This document shows positions 25,978 to 34,611 of a DNA stretch of 64,000 nucleotides, piece by piece. The translations under genes and the position numbers were made by a program. Each line of letters opens with the position of its first letter. Positions within the stretch are counted from its first letter, which is position 1. Source of the DNA: Ralstonia pickettii DTP0602 (GTDB lineage Bacteria > Pseudomonadota > Gammaproteobacteria > Burkholderiales > Burkholderiaceae); NCBI GenBank assembly GCA_000471925.1, contig CP006668.1:2790001-2854000 (forward strand), in the 5' to 3' direction. The notes below the pieces were generated by a model that was given only the letters and a program-made list of their open reading frames with translations, did no database searches and was not told the origin of the DNA.

Positions 25978-26525
25978 TGGCGTGGCGCAACTGGAGCCTG
26001 GGTGCGCTGACGCTGTGCTACCCGGTGGCGGTCTATGTCGGGCTGCAGTACTGGCCGCCGCGCATGGTGGCATTGCTGCTGGTAGCGCTGATGCTGCTGC
26101 GCCTGGCCGCAGTGCGGCACGCCGGCTGGCGCCCGCTGGCGCTGGTCGCGGGCGCGATCGCGCTGGCGGTGCTCGCCTCAGGCGAGGCGATGCCGCTCAA
26201 GCTCTACCCGGCACTGGTCAACGCGGTGCTGCTGGCGGTGTTCGGCTGGAGCCTGTGGCGTCCGCCCACCGTGGTGGAGCGCCTGGCCCGGCTGCGCGAC
26301 CCGGAACTGCCGCAGGCCGGCGTGGCCTACACGCGCAGGGTCACCGCTGCGTGGTGCCTGTTCTTCTGCGGCAACGGCTCGATTGCGCTGGCCACCGCCT
26401 GGTTTGCCAGCGACCGCGTGTGGGCGCTCTATAACGGCGCCATCGCCTACGTGCTGATCGGGGCGATGTTCGCGGGCGAGTGGCTGGTGCGCCGGCAGGT
26501 CATGGCAAGGAGCCGTCATGACTGA
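25977..26525 (+). CDS. Integral membrane protein of aryl-polyene clusters (COG4648/ApeG type)
   Basis: A 182-residue membrane protein with about five hydrophobic segments (approximately 8-26, 28-45, 52-67, 76-92, 120-145, 150-170). It fits the uncharacterised COG4648 family, found almost only with ketosynthase/ACP pigment clusters. The stop of ACP2 overlaps its start, and its own end overlaps the ligase gene by 8 nt. Its position suggests a role at the membrane step of polyene lipid assembly. The biochemical function is unknown. Confidence 0.8.
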   Translation: MAWRNWSLGALTLCYPVAVYVGLQYWPPRMVALLLVALMLLRLAAVRHAGWRPLALVAGAIALAVLASGEAMPLKLYPALVNAVLLAVFGWSLWRPPTVVERLARLRDPELPQAGVAYTRRVTAAWCLFFCGNGSIALATAWFASDRVWALYNGAIAYVLIGAMFAGEWLVRRQVMARSRHD

Positions 26526-28227
26526 GTGGACGGGTATCCGCGGCGCGATGGCGGCGCTGGCTCGCCGCGTCGCAGCGCAATCCGGCGCCGATGCCGACGC
26601 CGCCCGCCTGCTGGCCCGCGCGGCCGCATGGCGCGCGGCCTTTGCCGTAGCGCCGTGCGCGCGCTGGGCCATCCATATCGAATCGACGCAGGAATTCGCC
26701 GCCGCCCTCTTCGGCGCATGGCATGCGGGCAAGCACGTGGTGCTGCCCGGCGACATGCGCCCGGACACGCTGCAGGCGCTACGCGTGCACACTGACGGCT
26801 GGGCCGGCGAACTGCCGGATGGCTTGCAGCCGCGGCAGGACCTCGACGGCGATGCCGGCGATTGGCCGCCGCTGTCGCCCGACGATACTGGCGTCACGCT
26901 GTTCACGTCCGGCTCCACCGGCGCGCCCGAGGCCATCCACAAGCGGCTGGCGCAGCTCGATGCGGAAACCGGCGCGCTGCAAGCCGCCTTTGGCGCGCAA
27001 CTGCCGCCGGACGTTCGGCTGCTGACCACGGTTTCGCACCAGCATATCTACGGCCTGCTGTTCTGTGTGCTGTGGCCGCTGGCAGCCGGCCGCGCGTTGC
27101 CGCACGCGCGCCTCGCCTTCCATGAGGAAGTGGTCGCCGCCTGCGACAGTGCGCCGGTGGTGCTGGTCAGCAGCCCGGCGCACCTGCGCCGCATGCCGGA
27201 ATCGCTGGACTGGTCCGCTGCCCGCGCGGCGGTGTGTGCGGTGTTCTCCTCCGGTGGGCCATTGCCGCCCACGGCGGCGGACGACGCGCTGCGCCATCTC
27301 GGGCAATCGCCCATCGAAGTCTTCGGCAGCTCCGAAACCGGCGGCATCGCCTGGCGCCAGCGCGCACGCCAGCAGGACCGCTGGACGGCGCTGCCCGGCG
27401 TGGCCTGGCGCCTGCAGGACGGCTTCCTGGCGGTGCGCTCGGCGCACCTGCCCACTGACGACTGGCATGTCTGCGCGGACCGTGCGCTGGCCGACGGCGA
27501 ACAGGGCTTCGTGCTGGCCGGGCGCGCCGACCGCGTCGCCAAGATCGAAGAGAAGCGCGTGTCGTTGACCCGCATCGAGCAGGCGCTGGCGGCCTCGCCG
27601 CTGGTGCTGGATGCGCGCGTGGTGCTGGTGGATCTGGATGTCGGCACGCGCGTGGCGGCTGCGGTGGTGCTGGCGGAAGCCGGCGCCGCCATGCTGGCCG
27701 GCTTTGGCCAGATTCGCGGCCGGCCCGCGCTGATCGCCGCGTTGAAGGCGGCACTGGCCGACACCGTCGATCCGCTCGCGCTGCCGCGGCGCTGGCACCT
27801 GGCCACCGAAGCGCTGCCTTGCAATGCTCAGGGCAAGACCACCGAGGCGATGCTGCGCGAACTGTTCCGCCAGACACTGCCGCGCGCGGTCTGGATCGAA
27901 AGCAGCGAACATGCCGCCGCCGCCACGCTGGACGTCGGCGAACACCTGGCGATTTTCGACGGGCATTTCCCCGGCACGCCGATCGTGCCCGGCGTGGCGC
28001 AGATCGACTGGGTCATGACGCTGGCGCCGCAGCGCCTGCCGGTGCCGCCGCGCGAGCGCTTCCTGCGGCTGGACGTGCTCAAGTTCCAGGGCGTGATCCG
28101 CCCCGGCAGCCAGGTGCGGCTGGACCTGGAATGGCTGCCGGCCAAGGCCGCGCTGGCGTTCCGGCTGACCTCCGCGGCAGGCCCGCACGCCAGCGGCCGC
28201 ATCATCTTCAGGAGCGAGCATGACTGA
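26518..28227 (+). CDS. Aryl/acyl-ACP ligase fused to 3-hydroxyacyl-ACP dehydratase (ApeH-ApeI)
   Basis: A 569-residue fusion. Residues about 1-440 form an AMP-binding ligase: P-loop FTSGSTGAPEAI (129-140), SSETGGIAWR, and the C-terminal hinge VAKIEEKRVSLTRIE. Residues about 455-569 form a hotdog dehydratase with DGHFPGTPIVPGVAQIDW, whose histidine (about H483) is catalytic. The ligase would adenylate an aryl acid such as 4-hydroxybenzoate or a cinnamate and load it on ACP. In Xenorhabdus these are separate proteins and ApeI works as a heterodimer with ApeP; here ApeP is separate (37631). The fusion is in frame and without linker stop. Confidence 0.9.
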   Translation: MTEWTGIRGAMAALARRVAAQSGADADAARLLARAAAWRAAFAVAPCARWAIHIESTQEFAAALFGAWHAGKHVVLPGDMRPDTLQALRVHTDGWAGELPDGLQPRQDLDGDAGDWPPLSPDDTGVTLFTSGSTGAPEAIHKRLAQLDAETGALQAAFGAQLPPDVRLLTTVSHQHIYGLLFCVLWPLAAGRALPHARLAFHEEVVAACDSAPVVLVSSPAHLRRMPESLDWSAARAAVCAVFSSGGPLPPTAADDALRHLGQSPIEVFGSSETGGIAWRQRARQQDRWTALPGVAWRLQDGFLAVRSAHLPTDDWHVCADRALADGEQGFVLAGRADRVAKIEEKRVSLTRIEQALAASPLVLDARVVLVDLDVGTRVAAAVVLAEAGAAMLAGFGQIRGRPALIAALKAALADTVDPLALPRRWHLATEALPCNAQGKTTEAMLRELFRQTLPRAVWIESSEHAAAATLDVGEHLAIFDGHFPGTPIVPGVAQIDWVMTLAPQRLPVPPRERFLRLDVLKFQGVIRPGSQVRLDLEWLPAKAALAFRLTSAAGPHASGRIIFRSEHD

Positions 28228-28969
28228 CGCCGACTTCCATCCGGTGGTACTGGTGCCGGTCTACAACCACGAGCGCGCCATCGGCGCCATGGTCGATGCG
28301 ATCCTGGCGCATCCGGTGTCCTGCCTGCTGGTCGACGACGGCAGCAATGCCGAATGCGCCGCAGTGCTGCACGAGCTCGCCGCGCGCCCGGACGGCCGCG
28401 TCACGCTGGTCAGACTCGAACAGAACCAGGGCAAGGGCGGGGCCGTGATGGCTGGCTTCGAGGCCGCCTGGCGCGCGGGCTACACCCACGCGCTGCAGAT
28501 CGATGCGGACGGCCAGCACGATGCCGGCTGCATCCCCACCTTCCTCGACATGGCGCAACGCCATCCGGCGGCAATGGTGTGCGGCAACCCCGTCTACGAC
28601 GCCTCGGTGCCGCGCGCGCGGCTGATCGGGCGCTACCTGACGCACGTGTGGGTCTGGGTCCACACGCTGTCGTTCGCGGTGCGCGATTCGATGTGCGGGC
28701 TGCGCGTCTATCCGCTCGCCGACGTGGTGCCGCTGACGCGCGCCGCGCGCATCGGGCCGCGCATGGAATTCGATATCGAGATCCTGGTACGGCTGGTCTG
28801 GCGCGGCGTGCGCATCATCAATATCCCGACGCCGGTGACCTACCCCAGCGACGGCGTCTCGCACTTCCGCGTCTGGCGCGACAACCTGCGCATTTCGTGG
28901 ATGCATACGCGCCTGTTCTTCGGCATGCTGTGGCGCCTGCCCGTACTGATGGGACGCAAGCTGGCATGA
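28220..28969 (+). CDS. Family 2 glycosyltransferase (ApeJ type)
   Basis: A 249-residue GT-A enzyme resembling dolichol-phosphate mannosyltransferases. It opens with VVLVPVYNHERAIG, has LLVDDGSNAEC (nucleotide-binding acidic pair) and the DxD-like LQIDADGQHD, and ends without membrane helices. In aryl-polyene clusters this enzyme is proposed to add a sugar or act in anchor assembly. Its gene overlaps the previous one by 8 nt and the following acyltransferase by 4 nt (ATGA). In E. coli-type clusters glycosyltransferase and acyltransferase parts can be one protein; here they are two. Confidence 0.92.
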   Translation: MTDADFHPVVLVPVYNHERAIGAMVDAILAHPVSCLLVDDGSNAECAAVLHELAARPDGRVTLVRLEQNQGKGGAVMAGFEAAWRAGYTHALQIDADGQHDAGCIPTFLDMAQRHPAAMVCGNPVYDASVPRARLIGRYLTHVWVWVHTLSFAVRDSMCGLRVYPLADVVPLTRAARIGPRMEFDIEILVRLVWRGVRIINIPTPVTYPSDGVSHFRVWRDNLRISWMHTRLFFGMLWRLPVLMGRKLA

Positions 28970-29952
28970 GCACGACCGCACCCGGCGCGGCCCCGCCCGC
29001 AAGCACACCCGCCGCGCGCCACTGGAGCCGCATCGGCGAGGCCACCTGCGTGTGGGGCGTGTGGTGCCTGTACACGATCCACCGCCTGTTCGGGCGGCTG
29101 GCGTTTCGCGCGGTGCTGTACCCGGTCGTGACCTACTATTGGCTCGCGCATGGCGCGGCGCGCCGCGCCTCGCTCGATTACCTGCGCCGCGCGCATCGCG
29201 CTACCGGCGCGCAAGGCCCGCTGCCTGGCGCGCGCCATACGCTGCGCCACCTGTACGCGTTCGCCGACACGCTGCTCGACAAGCTGCTGGCGATCGGCGG
29301 CCGCTATGCCTTCGGCAACGTCACGCGCGAAGGCGCCGAGGTGATGCTGCGCCAGATCGAGAGCGGCCAGGGCGGCATCATCGTCACCGCGCATATGGGC
29401 TGCCTGGAGCTGTGCCGCGTGCTGGCCCGCCATCGCGCTGGCCTGCGCCTGACCGTGCTGGTGCATACCGCGCATGCGCAGCGCTTCAACCGCATCCTGG
29501 CCCGGCTCGATCCCGGCTCGACGCTGCAGCTGTACCAAGTCGACGAGATCTCGCCGGCCACCGCGCAGGAACTGGCCGACAAGGTGCGCGCCGGTGAGTT
29601 CGTCGCCATTGCCGGCGACCGCGCACCGGCCCACGGCGGGCGCGCCGTCAGCGTGCCGTTCCTGGGCGCGCCGGCGCGCTTCCCCGTCGGCCCCTATGTG
29701 CTGGCCGCGCTGATGGACTGCCCGCTGTTCGCGATGGGCTGCATCCGCCACGGCGATGGCCACCTGCTGCGCTTTACCGAGCTGGCGCGCCAAGTGCGCC
29801 TGCCGCGCGCCGGCCGCGCCGAGGCGCTGACCGGCTATGCCACCGCCTATGCCGACTGGCTCGCGCAGTTGCTGGTGCTGTCGCCGTACGACTGGTTCAA
29901 CTTCTACGATTTCTGGGCCGACCCGGACAACACGCCCGGGCGCGCGCGCTGA
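28966..29952 (+). CDS. LpxL/HtrB-like lipid acyltransferase
   Basis: A 328-residue lauroyl/myristoyl-acyltransferase-family protein. The catalytic H-x4-E motif appears in IVTAHMGCLELCRV; downstream GDRAPAHGGRAVSVPFLG matches the family's substrate-binding block. One N-terminal hydrophobic stretch lies at about 34-62. It would move an acyl group from ACP to a lipid acceptor, likely joining polyene or fatty acid to the anchor. Start 28966 forms an ATGA overlap with the glycosyltransferase stop. The following thioesterase begins 25 bp downstream. Confidence 0.88.
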   Translation: MSTTAPGAAPPASTPAARHWSRIGEATCVWGVWCLYTIHRLFGRLAFRAVLYPVVTYYWLAHGAARRASLDYLRRAHRATGAQGPLPGARHTLRHLYAFADTLLDKLLAIGGRYAFGNVTREGAEVMLRQIESGQGGIIVTAHMGCLELCRVLARHRAGLRLTVLVHTAHAQRFNRILARLDPGSTLQLYQVDEISPATAQELADKVRAGEFVAIAGDRAPAHGGRAVSVPFLGAPARFPVGPYVLAALMDCPLFAMGCIRHGDGHLLRFTELARQVRLPRAGRAEALTGYATAYADWLAQLLVLSPYDWFNFYDFWADPDNTPGRAR

Positions 29953-29977
29953 GCCCGCGACCGACCCTCACAGCGCC

Positions 29978-30394
29978 ATGACCCCAGACCTCAGCCACGA
30001 GATCACCCTCAGCCCCGCCTTCCACGACCTCGACCCGATGGACGTGGTGTGGCACGGCAACTATGTGCGCTACCTGGAGCAGGCGCGCTGCGCGCTGCTG
30101 GCGCGGTTCCAGTACGACTATCCCGCGATGCGCGATTCCGGCTATGCGTGGCCGGTGGTCGACCTGCGCCTGCGCTACGTGCGCCCGCTGGTCTACGGAC
30201 AAACCGTGATCGTGCGTGCCACCATCGTCGAGTGGGAAAACCGGCTCAAGATCGACTACGTGCTGCGCGATGCCACCACCGGCGAGCGCCTGACCAAGGG
30301 CTATTCGGTGCAGGTAGCAGTGGACATGCGCACCGGCGAGATGTGCTACGAGTGTCCGCCGGTGCTGTGGGAACGGCTGGGGGTGAAGCCATGA
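29978..30394 (+). CDS. Hotdog acyl-ACP/CoA thioesterase (ApeK type)
   Basis: A 138-residue 4-hydroxybenzoyl-CoA/YbgC-type hotdog thioesterase. The active-site segment is DLDPMDVVWHGNYVRYLEQA, with the catalytic Asp (D in PMDVV) just before the conserved H-G-N-Y. It may release mis-loaded starters or the finished chain. ATG 29978 gives the normal N-terminus; the longer frame from 29837 would overlap the acyltransferase. Its stop overlaps the LolA-like start (ATGA). Confidence 0.9.
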   Translation: MTPDLSHEITLSPAFHDLDPMDVVWHGNYVRYLEQARCALLARFQYDYPAMRDSGYAWPVVDLRLRYVRPLVYGQTVIVRATIVEWENRLKIDYVLRDATTGERLTKGYSVQVAVDMRTGEMCYECPPVLWERLGVKP

Positions 30395-31011
30395 AGCGCC
30401 GCACCTTGCTGGCCGCCCTCGCGGCGCTTGCCTGCGTGCCGGCGTTGCCGGCGCAGGCTGCCGATACGCTCGGCGCCATCGCCGCACGGCTGGCCGATGC
30501 GCCGGTGATCCGCGGCCGCTTCGAGCAGAAGCGGCAGCTTGCGGGCTTTACCAATCCGCTGCTCTCGCGCGGCGACTTCGTGCTGGCCCGCGAACGCGGG
30601 CTGGCCTGGACCACGCGCGAACCGATCGTGTCGAGCCTGCTGGTAACGCCCACGCAACTGGTGGTGCGCGGCGCCGACGGCCAGGTGCAGCAGCGTCTTG
30701 CCGCCGACGAGCAGCCGGCGATGCGCGTTGTCGGCGAATCGATGATCGCGGTGCTGCGTGGCGACCTGTCGAAGTTGTCGACGCGCTTTGCGCTGGATGC
30801 GAAGCTGGCTGGCAAGGACAGCTGGGCACTGACGCTGACGCCCACCGACAGCGGCATCCGGCGCGCCTTTGCCCGCATCGAGCTGAGCGGCGACCGCTTC
30901 GTGCGCAGCATCCGGCTGGAAGAGGCGGGCGGTGATGCCACCCAGATCCGCCTGCTCGAGCCGGTGGCGGCGCCAAGACTTTCCGCCGCGGAGGCGCAGC
31001 GCTTTGAGTGA
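30391..31011 (+). CDS. LolA-like outer-membrane lipoprotein carrier (ApeL type)
   Basis: A 206-residue periplasmic protein: signal peptide at 1-23 (LLAALAALACVPALPAQAA), then the LolA fold opened by VIRGRFEQKRQLAGF. Unlike canonical LolA it is paired with an MMPL exporter and is thought to carry the polyene lipid, not lipoproteins, across the periplasm. Overlaps the thioesterase gene by 4 nt and the exporter gene by 8 nt. Confidence 0.88.
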   Translation: MKRRTLLAALAALACVPALPAQAADTLGAIAARLADAPVIRGRFEQKRQLAGFTNPLLSRGDFVLARERGLAWTTREPIVSSLLVTPTQLVVRGADGQVQQRLAADEQPAMRVVGESMIAVLRGDLSKLSTRFALDAKLAGKDSWALTLTPTDSGIRRAFARIELSGDRFVRSIRLEEAGGDATQIRLLEPVAAPRLSAAEAQRFE

Positions 31012-33403
31012 TTCCGCCAACCGCGTTCCGGTCCGTGCCCGCGCCGGCCTGGCGGGCATGGCGCCGCTGGCCCGCGTGCTGGCGTTCGCCTGGCTGCTGG
31101 CCGTGCTGGCGCTGGCCTTGCACCAGGCCAGCTTCTGGCGCAGCGCGCGCATCGATACCGACGTGATGGCGCTGCTGCCCGGCAGCGAGCGCACCGCCAC
31201 CGCCGACCGCGTGCTGCGCCAGCTGGCCGACGGCGTCTCGCGCGAGATCATCGTGCTGGTCGGCGCGCCCGACTGGCAGCAGGCAAAGACGGCCGCGCAG
31301 CGCTTCGGCCAGGCCACCGGCGCGCATTCCGAGCTGCTGCGCCCGGTCGACAGGATCGCCGCCTTCGACTTCGACGCTGCGCTGTCCTTCTACCGCCCCT
31401 GGCGCGACCACCTGCTGACCGACGCCCAGCGCGCCATGCTCGGCCGCGCCGATGCCGACACGCTGGCGCAGCAGGCGCTGGCGCGGCTGTACCAGTTCTC
31501 GGCCGGCACCAGCCTGTCGGGCTGGTCGGCCGATCCGCTGGGGCTGTGGCAGGGCTGGTGGCTGTCGCGCGCGGACCTGACCCGCGTGCGCGAGCGCGAC
31601 GGGCTGGCGGCGTTCTCGGCCGAAGGCATGCACTGGGTGCTGCTCACCTATCGCATCAGCAAGCCCGCGTTCTCGGTCAGCGGCGATACCGACTACGGCG
31701 ACCTGCTGGCCACGGCCAATACCAGCGCGCGCCAGGGACAAGATGCGGTGCGCGTGGTGATGGCCGGCATCCCGCTGCACGCCGAGACGGCGGCGGCGCA
31801 GGCCAGCTTCGAGATGAACGCGATCGGGCTGGGCTCGCTGGCGGCGGTGTTGCTGCTGGTGTGGCTGGCCTTCCGCTCGCTGCGCCCGATCGTGCTGGTG
31901 GCGCTGTCGCTGTTGATCGGCACCGCCGCGGCGATCTCCGTGACCGGCGCCGTGTTCGAGCGCGTCCACCTGATTACACTGGTGTTCGGCGCCAGCCTGG
32001 TTGGCGTCGCCGAGGACTATGGCATCCACTACTTCGTGACGCGGCAGGCCGATGGCCGGCGCACGCCGGCGGGCGTAATGCGCCGGCTGCTGCCGGGCAT
32101 GACGCTGGCGCTCTCCACCAGCGTGGTCGCCTACCTGGCGCTGGGCATCGCGCCGTTCCCGGGGCTGCGGCAGATGGCGCTGTTCTCGGCGGTAGGCCTG
32201 GTCGCTGCATTCCTGACCGTGGTGCTGTGGTTCCCGCTGCTCGACCGCGGCAGCCTGCGGCCGACGCGGCTGTCCGCGTGGCTGGCAGACAGCCTGGCGC
32301 GGTGGCCGCGCGCACGCGCCGATCGCCGCACGTTGCTGCTGGCAGCCATGCTCGCCGCCTTTATCGTGCCGGGCCTGCTGCAGGTGAAGGTGGTGGACGA
32401 CGTGCGCCAGCTGCAAAGCTCGCCCCCAGCGCTGATCGAAGCCCAGCGCACCGCCGGCCGCCTGCTCGGCAGCCCCAGCCCGGCCCAGTTCCTGCTGGTG
32501 CGCGGCGACTCTGCCGACCAGGTGCTGCAGCGAGAGGAAGCCGCCAAGACGGCGCTGGCTGGCATCATGGCGGACGGCGGCATCGACGGCTTTGTCGCGC
32601 TGTCCGACTGGGTCCCCTCGGCGGCACGCCAGCGTGCAGACGCGGCGCTCGCATCGATGCTGGAGGCGCAGGTGCGCGAGCGCGTCGCGCACGTGACCGG
32701 CACGGCCGCCAGCCACGCTGCCAGCACCGAAATGGCCGGACCGGACGAAGTGCTGACCTTGCCGGTGTGGCTGGCCCATCCGGTATCGGAAGCCCTGCGC
32801 CACCTGTGGGTGGGCCGCGAAGGCAAGGACGGCAATTACGCCAGCGTGATGCTGCTGCGCGGCCTGGACGACCCGAAGACCATGCCCAAGGTGCAGGCCG
32901 CCGTGGCCGGCGTAGCGGGCGTCGAATGGGTCGACCGGGTGGCGGACCTGTCCGGCTTGCTGCACCATTACCGCGTGCTGATGACCTGGCTGCTGCTGGC
33001 CGGCGCCGCCGCGGTCTCGGTGCTGCTGGCGTGGCGTTACGGCCGCGCCGCCTGGCGCGCGCTGGTGCCGACCCTGCTGGCGGCGCTGTTCAGCGTGGCG
33101 CTGCTGGGCTGGCTGCACGTGCCGTTGCAGCTGTTCCCGGTGCTGGCGCTGGCGCTGCTGCTTGGCGTCGGCGTCGACTACGGCATCTTCCTGCTGGAGC
33201 ACCCCGGCGATGGCGTATCGTGGACGGCGATCGTGCTGGGCGCCGCAAGTACGCTGCTCGCCTTCGGCCTGCTGGCGCTGTCGTCCACGCCGGCGCTGCA
33301 TGCCTTCGGCGTCACCATGCTGGCCGGCGTCGGCGCGGTCTGGGTGCTGTCGCCCTGGTTCCGGCCGCTGGCGCAGCAAGGAAATTCGCATGGCGGGCAC
33401 TGA
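31004..33403 (+). CDS. MMPL/RND-type lipid exporter (ApeM type)
   Basis: A 799-residue membrane exporter with two halves, each one TM plus a periplasmic domain plus a five-helix bundle. The half-signatures FGASLVGVAEDYGIHYF and LLLGVGVDYGIFLLEH, with membrane aspartates/glutamates, are those of MMPL proton-driven exporters. The TTG at 31004 is taken as start: GGAGG lies about 8 nt upstream and it overlaps the lolA-like stop. The ATG at 30932 would extend deep into the previous gene. With LolA-like ApeL it would deliver the aryl-polyene lipid toward the outer membrane. A TnpB element lies directly downstream. Confidence 0.9.
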   Translation: MSDSANRVPVRARAGLAGMAPLARVLAFAWLLAVLALALHQASFWRSARIDTDVMALLPGSERTATADRVLRQLADGVSREIIVLVGAPDWQQAKTAAQRFGQATGAHSELLRPVDRIAAFDFDAALSFYRPWRDHLLTDAQRAMLGRADADTLAQQALARLYQFSAGTSLSGWSADPLGLWQGWWLSRADLTRVRERDGLAAFSAEGMHWVLLTYRISKPAFSVSGDTDYGDLLATANTSARQGQDAVRVVMAGIPLHAETAAAQASFEMNAIGLGSLAAVLLLVWLAFRSLRPIVLVALSLLIGTAAAISVTGAVFERVHLITLVFGASLVGVAEDYGIHYFVTRQADGRRTPAGVMRRLLPGMTLALSTSVVAYLALGIAPFPGLRQMALFSAVGLVAAFLTVVLWFPLLDRGSLRPTRLSAWLADSLARWPRARADRRTLLLAAMLAAFIVPGLLQVKVVDDVRQLQSSPPALIEAQRTAGRLLGSPSPAQFLLVRGDSADQVLQREEAAKTALAGIMADGGIDGFVALSDWVPSAARQRADAALASMLEAQVRERVAHVTGTAASHAASTEMAGPDEVLTLPVWLAHPVSEALRHLWVGREGKDGNYASVMLLRGLDDPKTMPKVQAAVAGVAGVEWVDRVADLSGLLHHYRVLMTWLLLAGAAAVSVLLAWRYGRAAWRALVPTLLAALFSVALLGWLHVPLQLFPVLALALLLGVGVDYGIFLLEHPGDGVSWTAIVLGAASTLLAFGLLALSSTPALHAFGVTMLAGVGAVWVLSPWFRPLAQQGNSHGGH

Positions 33404-33457
33404 GCCACGAGCCTGTTCCCGTCATCTCGCAGTCCCTGAGTATTGAGATTGAAGCTT

Positions 33458-33600
33458 TTGACATCCTCTCCTCCCTAGGCTCTAAAGGGAGGAGATTCCC
33501 TCTGCAGGCGATCGATGTCCCGATCGGGCAAGGATATTTAGCGCAGCGTTCACATCGCGATCATGTACAGCACCGCATCGACTGCATACCCACTGCCTTA
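33458..33600 (-). ncRNA. Candidate omega (guide) RNA of TnpB
   Basis: In TnpB systems the guide RNA covers the 3' end of tnpB and the element's right end, and its guide is the flanking host sequence. Here the tnpB 3' end runs straight into a strong hairpin, TCTCCTCCCT / AGGGAGGAGA (33467-33476 and 33486-33495, 9-nt loop), whose stem includes the stop-codon region. The predicted guide would be the complement of the bases just below 33458. The 5' limit is a guess; the call rests on family knowledge plus this structure. Confidence 0.45.
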
Positions 33601-34540
33601 TTCCAAGGTCTGCGATACCTTTCGGCCTCTCCGGCGGCATCGTGTCACACGAAGAGCAGACCTGGGTGGTGAAACGTTCGTCGACTTCCTCGTACCACGC
33701 GCCATGCGCAATCGCCTTGTACGCGAGCATTGTGCGGAAGGACGACCAGCCTGCATCGAGGACGGACTTCGCCATGCTGGTTCTGGCGAGGCTGGCGGCA
33801 TTCACATTACCCACCGCGATGTAGTCGAAGTCCCGCACGATGCGATGCGAGAGCTTGTGCAGGAAGTCACGCCGCGCATTGGTGATGCGCGCGTGGACGT
33901 TGGTGGCCTGTCGTTTCTTGCGCGCACGCTGCGCTTTGGCAAGGGCTTGCTCAAGTTGGCCAAGGTGGCGCGGATTCCCGATCTTCTCGCCGGTGGAGAG
34001 TGTGGCAAGGTCCTTCAAGCCCAGATCGATGCCGACGCCGCGTTCCGGGCAGCGGGCCTGAGTGTCGGCAACTTCAATCACGATGTTCAGGAACCAATTG
34101 CCCCGGGCGTCGCGCGAGAAATTCGTGCCGTCCTTGATCTTGCCCTCGGGAAGGGGCCTCGAGTTGAACACGCGAAATGTGCTGCCGGCAAAGCGGAATG
34201 CGTCGCCCGAGCGCTTGAGATCCCGGCCCTTGAGCGGCACCCAGCCGAGGGATCTGCGGCCGCGATAGCGCAAATAGGGCCGGCGATGCTGGCTACGCGA
34301 CTTGGCGTACTGCTCGCAAACCGCATTGACGGTACCCGAATGGATGCCGAGCTCCTTGCTGCTGCCGGTCGTCAGCACGTTCAGATCGAAGCCCGTAGGC
34401 CATTTTTTGCCCCATTTGAGCGCGTGCTTCTGCGTATCATTGCAGAAGTTCCAGACGTAGTTCACTACGCGGCTCTGCTGATTGAGCAGGCCGTTCAGCG
34501 ACTTCACCCGGTAGCGATAGACGAGAAGCATGCCGGCCAT
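33482..34540 (-). CDS. tnpB: TnpB/InsQ RNA-guided endonuclease with atypical RuvC-II motif
   Basis: A 352-residue TnpB. RuvC-I is GVGIDLGLKDLATL (D172) and RuvC-III is HDRDVNAALNIL (D329). The zinc ribbon has C295-x2-C298 and C319-x2-C322. RuvC-II reads FDYIAVGNVNAASL, with glycine 244 where active TnpBs have glutamate; acidic residues in WYEEVDERF (284-288) could substitute. TnpBs with rearranged RuvC residues are known, so inactivity cannot be assumed. Start 34540 (MAGMLLVYRYRVK) is chosen over 34624, which would start within the end hairpin. Transcribed against the pigment operon. Confidence 0.92.
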   Translation of the reverse strand: MAGMLLVYRYRVKSLNGLLNQQSRVVNYVWNFCNDTQKHALKWGKKWPTGFDLNVLTTGSSKELGIHSGTVNAVCEQYAKSRSQHRRPYLRYRGRRSLGWVPLKGRDLKRSGDAFRFAGSTFRVFNSRPLPEGKIKDGTNFSRDARGNWFLNIVIEVADTQARCPERGVGIDLGLKDLATLSTGEKIGNPRHLGQLEQALAKAQRARKKRQATNVHARITNARRDFLHKLSHRIVRDFDYIAVGNVNAASLARTSMAKSVLDAGWSSFRTMLAYKAIAHGAWYEEVDERFTTQVCSSCDTMPPERPKGIADLGIRQWVCSRCGAVHDRDVNAALNILARSGHRSPAEGISSL

Positions 34541-34582
34541 TCTAACTTGGGAATGCCGCCTGTCGGCGGCGCTCCTTTCACT

Positions 34583-34611
34583 CCCCGCCCTGAAGGCCCT
34601 GAAGGGCGGGG
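34583..34611. repeat. Left-end hairpin of the TnpB element
   Basis: CCCCGCCCT / AGGGCGGGG at 34583-34591 and 34603-34611, 9-bp arms with an 11-nt loop. It lies between tnpB (start 34540) and the halogenase-like gene (start 34630), as expected for a subterminal left-end structure recognised by a Y1 transposase supplied in trans. Read toward the downstream gene it could also act as a weak terminator or sequester its leader. Confidence 0.75.

Noticed and set aside
30548..33400. 950-codon open frame antisense to the MMPL exporter
   Set aside because: It is a GC-driven mirror of the exporter frame, rich in Gln/His/Arg, with no family features.
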